DNA of 64,000 nt, from positions 248,001-312,000 of the forward strand of contig JAOPTR010000007.1 of assembly GCA_051531935.1 (NCBI GenBank). The letters run 5' to 3'. Position numbers and translations under genes: made by a program. The notes beneath the pieces are model-generated. The model ran no database searches. It was not told where the DNA came from and was given only the letters and a program-made list of their open reading frames with translations. Below, piece by piece: positions 61,052 through 64,000 of this stretch (position 1 is the first letter of the stretch; each line of letters starts with the position of its first letter). This stretch comes from OCS116 sp051531935. Its GTDB lineage: Bacteria; Pseudomonadota; Alphaproteobacteria; Rhizobiales; OSC116.

Positions 61052-62578
61052 CTATTCACCTGACTTAATAATCATTGACATAATTTTTTCTTGAGAAGCA
61101 TCTTTGGTTGGTATTTCACCAATCATTTTGCTTTCATTCATTACATAAATGCGATCAGTAATACCCAATAGTTCAGGCATTTCCGAGCTGATAACCACGA
61201 TTGATTTACCTTGAGTGGCTAAATCGCGAATGATTGTGTAGATTTCGTATTTTGCGCCCACGTCAATGCCACGGGTTGGTTCGTCCAAAATCAAAATATC
61301 TGGATTGGCAAATAACCACTTTGACAACACAATTTTTTGTTGATTGCCACCAGATAGGTTAATTGCTTCTTGTTCAACGCTAGAGCATTTAATATTGACT
61401 AAGTTCTGGTAAAGGATGGCCACTTCGTTTTCTTTGTGATTGTCAATCACACCATTGTTAGAAATGCCAGCAAAATTAGCCAATGGAATGTTCGTTTTAA
61501 TCGACTCTTCAAGAACCAATCCATAAGTTTTTCGGTCTTCAGTGGCGTATGCCAAACCTGATGCAATGGCGCGTTCGGTCGATGAAACATCAATATCCTT
61601 GCCATTCATTTTTGCTGAACCGCTCAGTTTTTTGCCATAACTTTGACCAAAAATACTCATGGCAAGTTCGGTACGTCCTGCACCCATTAAACCCGCAATG
61701 CCAACAACTTCACCCTTTTTCACTGAAAAACTGACATTATCGACGCTTAATAAATCAGTATATTCGGGGTTCTGAACGGTCCAATCTTCTATTTCAAAGA
61801 CTATTTCACCAATTTGTGGATCACGAACTGGATAGCGGTTAGATAATGATCTACCTACCATATCCTTTACAATATCATCTTCGGAGATTTCATTAGCATG
61901 GCAATCTAAGTGACTTACAGTCATTCCATCACGTAACACTGTTATGCTATCGGCAACCTTAGAAATTTCATTTAATTTATGCGATATTATAATCGCAGAT
62001 ATACCTTTATTTCTGAACCCAATTAGCAATTCGAGTAAGGCATCACTATCGGTTTCGTTCAAAGAGGAAGTTGGCTCATCCAGTATTAATAATTTCACTT
62101 CTTTGGAGAGTGCTTTTGCAATCTCAACCAATTGCTGTTTGCCTAAGCCCAAACTACCAACATGGGTATTTGGGTCTTCATTAAGCCCAACCATTTTTAA
62201 CAACTCAGCAGTGCGTTTATTGGTTTCTGACCAATCAATCACACCATTTTTAGCCACCTCATTGCCCAAAAATATATTTTCAGCAATTGATAAAAGCGGC
62301 ACTAAAGCTAATTCTTGATGGATAATAATTATGCCATCTTTTTCACTATCTACGATGCCTTTGAATTTTTTTACGTTTCCTTCGTAAGCGATTTCACCGC
62401 TATATGTACCGTGCGGGTAAACCCCGGAAAGCACTTTCATTAAAGTCGATTTTCCTGCACCATTTTCGCCGACCAAGGCGTGTATTTCTCCGCGTTTAAC
62501 CTCGATATTGACATTATCAAGAGCCTTAACACCTGGAAATTCTTTTGTGATGCCGCGCATTTCAAGAATTGTATTCAT
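61052..62578 (-). CDS. gguA: Multiple-sugar ABC transporter ATPase GguA
   Basis: A 508-residue tandem ABC ATPase (XylG/MglA/RbsA type). The first half has Walker A GENGAGKSTL and ILDEPTSSL; the second half has a degenerate P-loop (GLMGAGRTEL), LSGGNQQK and LILDEPTRGID. ATG 62578 (MNTILEMRGITKEFPG) is preferred over GTG 62590, which lies within the AGGTGAAC ribosome site. It supplies energy for ChvE-GguB uptake. Confidence 0.95.
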   Translation of the reverse strand: MNTILEMRGITKEFPGVKALDNVNIEVKRGEIHALVGENGAGKSTLMKVLSGVYPHGTYSGEIAYEGNVKKFKGIVDSEKDGIIIIHQELALVPLLSIAENIFLGNEVAKNGVIDWSETNKRTAELLKMVGLNEDPNTHVGSLGLGKQQLVEIAKALSKEVKLLILDEPTSSLNETDSDALLELLIGFRNKGISAIIISHKLNEISKVADSITVLRDGMTVSHLDCHANEISEDDIVKDMVGRSLSNRYPVRDPQIGEIVFEIEDWTVQNPEYTDLLSVDNVSFSVKKGEVVGIAGLMGAGRTELAMSIFGQSYGKKLSGSAKMNGKDIDVSSTERAIASGLAYATEDRKTYGLVLEESIKTNIPLANFAGISNNGVIDNHKENEVAILYQNLVNIKCSSVEQEAINLSGGNQQKIVLSKWLFANPDILILDEPTRGIDVGAKYEIYTIIRDLATQGKSIVVISSEMPELLGITDRIYVMNESKMIGEIPTKDASQEKIMSMIIKSGE

Positions 62579-62607
62579 TGATCTGTTCACCTAATTTTAT
62601 AGGAAAT

Positions 62608-62639
62608 TGGTTGTCATCATTATGCAATGATGACAACCA
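62608..62639 (-). other. Intercistronic hairpin between chvE and gguA
   Basis: GGTTGTCATCATT and AATGATGACAACC pair perfectly around a 4-nt loop, with one further T-A pair at the base. It lies about 48 bp after the chvE stop on the minus strand, without a clear T-tract. Confidence 0.75.
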
Positions 62640-62686
62640 GTCTATTCAATGCTGTGCTTTATAATGAGCATAGCAGGTAAATATAT

Positions 62687-63754
62687 TTATTTAATTTGGT
62701 CCATTGTGTAATAGCCAGAACCAAGAAGAACTTCTTCCCAATTTGCAACAGTCACAGGTAATGGCTCAAGAAGATATGAAGGAACAATTTTTTCGCCGTT
62801 ATCATATGTTTTTGTGTCATTAATTTCAGGTGTTTCACCTTTAAGCAACGCATCAACCATGCCAACAGTCACGCCAGCAAGTGTGCGAGTGTCTTTAAAG
62901 ATTGTTGAATATTGCTCACCCGCAATCATTGATTTAACTGATTGAACTTCGGCATCTTGACCTGTTACGATTGGCATTTTTTCGCCATCAGAACCATAGC
63001 CAATACCTTTAAGTGAAGAAAGAATACCAATTGACAAACCATCATAAGGAGCTAAAGCACCATGTAATTTTTTATCGGTATAATTAGCTGAAAGTAGGTT
63101 ATCCATACGAGCTTGTGCAACCGCACCGTCCCAACGTAGAGTGCCCACTTTATCCATGCCAATTTGGCCAGATTGAATGACGATGTCACCAGAATCAATC
63201 ATAGGCTGAAGCACTGACATTGCACCATCATAGAAGAAGAACGCGTTGTTATCATCTGGTGAGCCACCAAATAATTCAACATTCCAAGGTTTTTGATCGC
63301 CAAAACGTTCTGTTAGACCATTCACAAGATTGGTAGCTTGCAATACGCCTACTTTGAAATTGTCGAATGTTGCATAATAATCAACATGCTTTGAGCCTTT
63401 AATCAAACGATCATAAGCGATGATTTTTACGCCAGCAGCAGCAGCATTTTCCAGCACATTAGATAATGTAGTGCCGTCAATAGCGCCAATAACCAAAACA
63501 TTTACACCCTTAGTGACCATGTTTTCAATTTGAGCAAGCTGATTTGGAATGTCATCTTCAGCATATTGCAAATCAGTTGTATAGCCAGCAGCAGCAAATT
63601 GCTTAACCATGCTATTGCCATCTGCAATCCAACGGGCGGATGATTTTGTAGGCATTGAAATACCAACAAGGCCTTCAGCAACGGCAACAATTGGTGCCGC
63701 TAGCAACGAAGTACTTACGGCAGCTGCCATAAGAATTTTATTAAAGATTTTCAT
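62687..63754 (-). CDS. chvE: Multiple-sugar binding protein ChvE
   Basis: A 355-residue periplasmic binding protein. The signal peptide ends VAVA|EG. LVGISMPTKSSARWIADGNS, VIGAIDGTTLSNVL, YDRLI and TGQDAEVQSVKSMIAGEQY fit ChvE/XylF-type receptors. In Agrobacterium ChvE binds arabinose, galactose, glucose and others, and also signals to VirA; only the transport role is inferred here. It is the first gene of the chvE-gguAB-gguC cluster. AAAAAGGG precedes the ATG. Confidence 0.93.
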   Translation of the reverse strand: MKIFNKILMAAAVSTSLLAAPIVAVAEGLVGISMPTKSSARWIADGNSMVKQFAAAGYTTDLQYAEDDIPNQLAQIENMVTKGVNVLVIGAIDGTTLSNVLENAAAAGVKIIAYDRLIKGSKHVDYYATFDNFKVGVLQATNLVNGLTERFGDQKPWNVELFGGSPDDNNAFFFYDGAMSVLQPMIDSGDIVIQSGQIGMDKVGTLRWDGAVAQARMDNLLSANYTDKKLHGALAPYDGLSIGILSSLKGIGYGSDGEKMPIVTGQDAEVQSVKSMIAGEQYSTIFKDTRTLAGVTVGMVDALLKGETPEINDTKTYDNGEKIVPSYLLEPLPVTVANWEEVLLGSGYYTMDQIK

Positions 63755-63988
63755 AATTTTTCCCTTTTTTATGACTTCAAATACTCAAATTAAAATCTGA
63801 ATATTCTCTCAGTGCGTTGAAAGTGAAATTGAAATCACCCACACCGAACGCAATTATCTAAATAGATATGCGAGCCTAATTTAAACAAGTTATGATATGC
63901 AGGTCAAATTCATAATGTGATTGATGTTATATCAAATTGGATATATTGTGAGTTTGGACATGTTTAAATAGAATTGTAAGGTAGGGAA

Positions 63989-64000
63989 ATGGTAGACATC
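63989..64000 (+). CDS. Possible start of a divergent gene (cut by window end)
   Basis: ATG GTA GAC ATC at the very end is preceded by AAGGTAGGG, a good ribosome site. In related genomes a LysR-type regulator (gbpR) is often divergent from chvE, but nothing here identifies the product. Confidence 0.35.

Noticed and set aside
1..64000. CRISPR arrays, rRNA genes, replication origin
   Set aside because: No regularly spaced repeats, no rRNA-like sequence and no DnaA-box cluster were seen by eye.

Overview
The window looks like the chromosome of an AT-rich alphaproteobacterium of the Rhizobiales/Hyphomicrobiales, probably marine. The main evidence is the minus-strand order murA - DUF2948 - hisD - UPF0262 - low-MW phosphatase - infA - maf - RNase E/G - yacG - tRNA-Phe (11.2-17.7 kb), a housekeeping block typical of that order. 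ChvE/Ggu and Frc sugar transport systems support the same placement. The genus is not determined.

Layout. (1) 1-11.1 kb is accessory DNA: a lysozyme-inhibitor-like secreted protein, three related small NTF2-like proteins, an SDR enzyme, a LuxR/LuxI quorum-sensing pair, a secreted SH3 protein, a DEDDh exonuclease, and a Sel1-repeat gene broken by one stop codon. It ends in a decayed tyrosine-integrase fragment next to the 3' end of tRNA-Phe, the usual scar of an old integrative element. (2) 11.2-18.2 kb is the conserved housekeeping block, followed by tRNA-Thr. (3) 18.5-19.7 kb holds the intact paralogue of the broken Sel1 gene, in the same orientation. (4) 19.9-25.4 kb is a keturonate module: kduI and a GntR regulator divergent from a TRAP transporter and kduD. 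(5) 25.6-28.8 kb has a GH3 beta-glucosidase and a TetR regulator. (6) 28.9-33.9 kb is a fructose-type ABC system (frcBCA, frcK) with a ROK regulator. (7) 34.2-35.1 kb has a Tat-exported intradiol dioxygenase-like protein. (8) 35.3-45.3 kb is an amino-sugar/peptidoglycan salvage operon: RpiR regulator, MurQ etherase, a four-gene ABC importer, a beta-lactamase-fold hydrolase, a BadF-type kinase, NagA and NagB. (9) 45.4-46.8 kb has a LeuT-fold-like membrane protein and an IS3-type transposase remnant. (10) 46.9-54.2 kb is a LacI-controlled sugar operon (ABC importer, TIM-barrel isomerase, Gfo/Idh dehydrogenase). (11) 54.3-63.8 kb is chvE-gguABC joined to genes for non-phosphorylative (Weimberg-type) aldose oxidation to 2-oxoglutarate.

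From 19.9 kb on, the region is a chain of self-contained sugar modules, each with its own importer, regulator and catabolic enzymes. All four ABC operons carry a strong hairpin directly after the substrate-binding-protein gene, before the membrane components. Clear operator-like palindromes lie in most of the divergent regulator intergenic regions. The most notable points are the MurNAc/GlcNAc salvage operon fed by an ABC importer rather than a PTS, a probable leaderless murQ transcript whose consensus promoter overlaps a palindrome, and a 50-bp inverted repeat that buries the Shine-Dalgarno and start codon of the GH3 gene.
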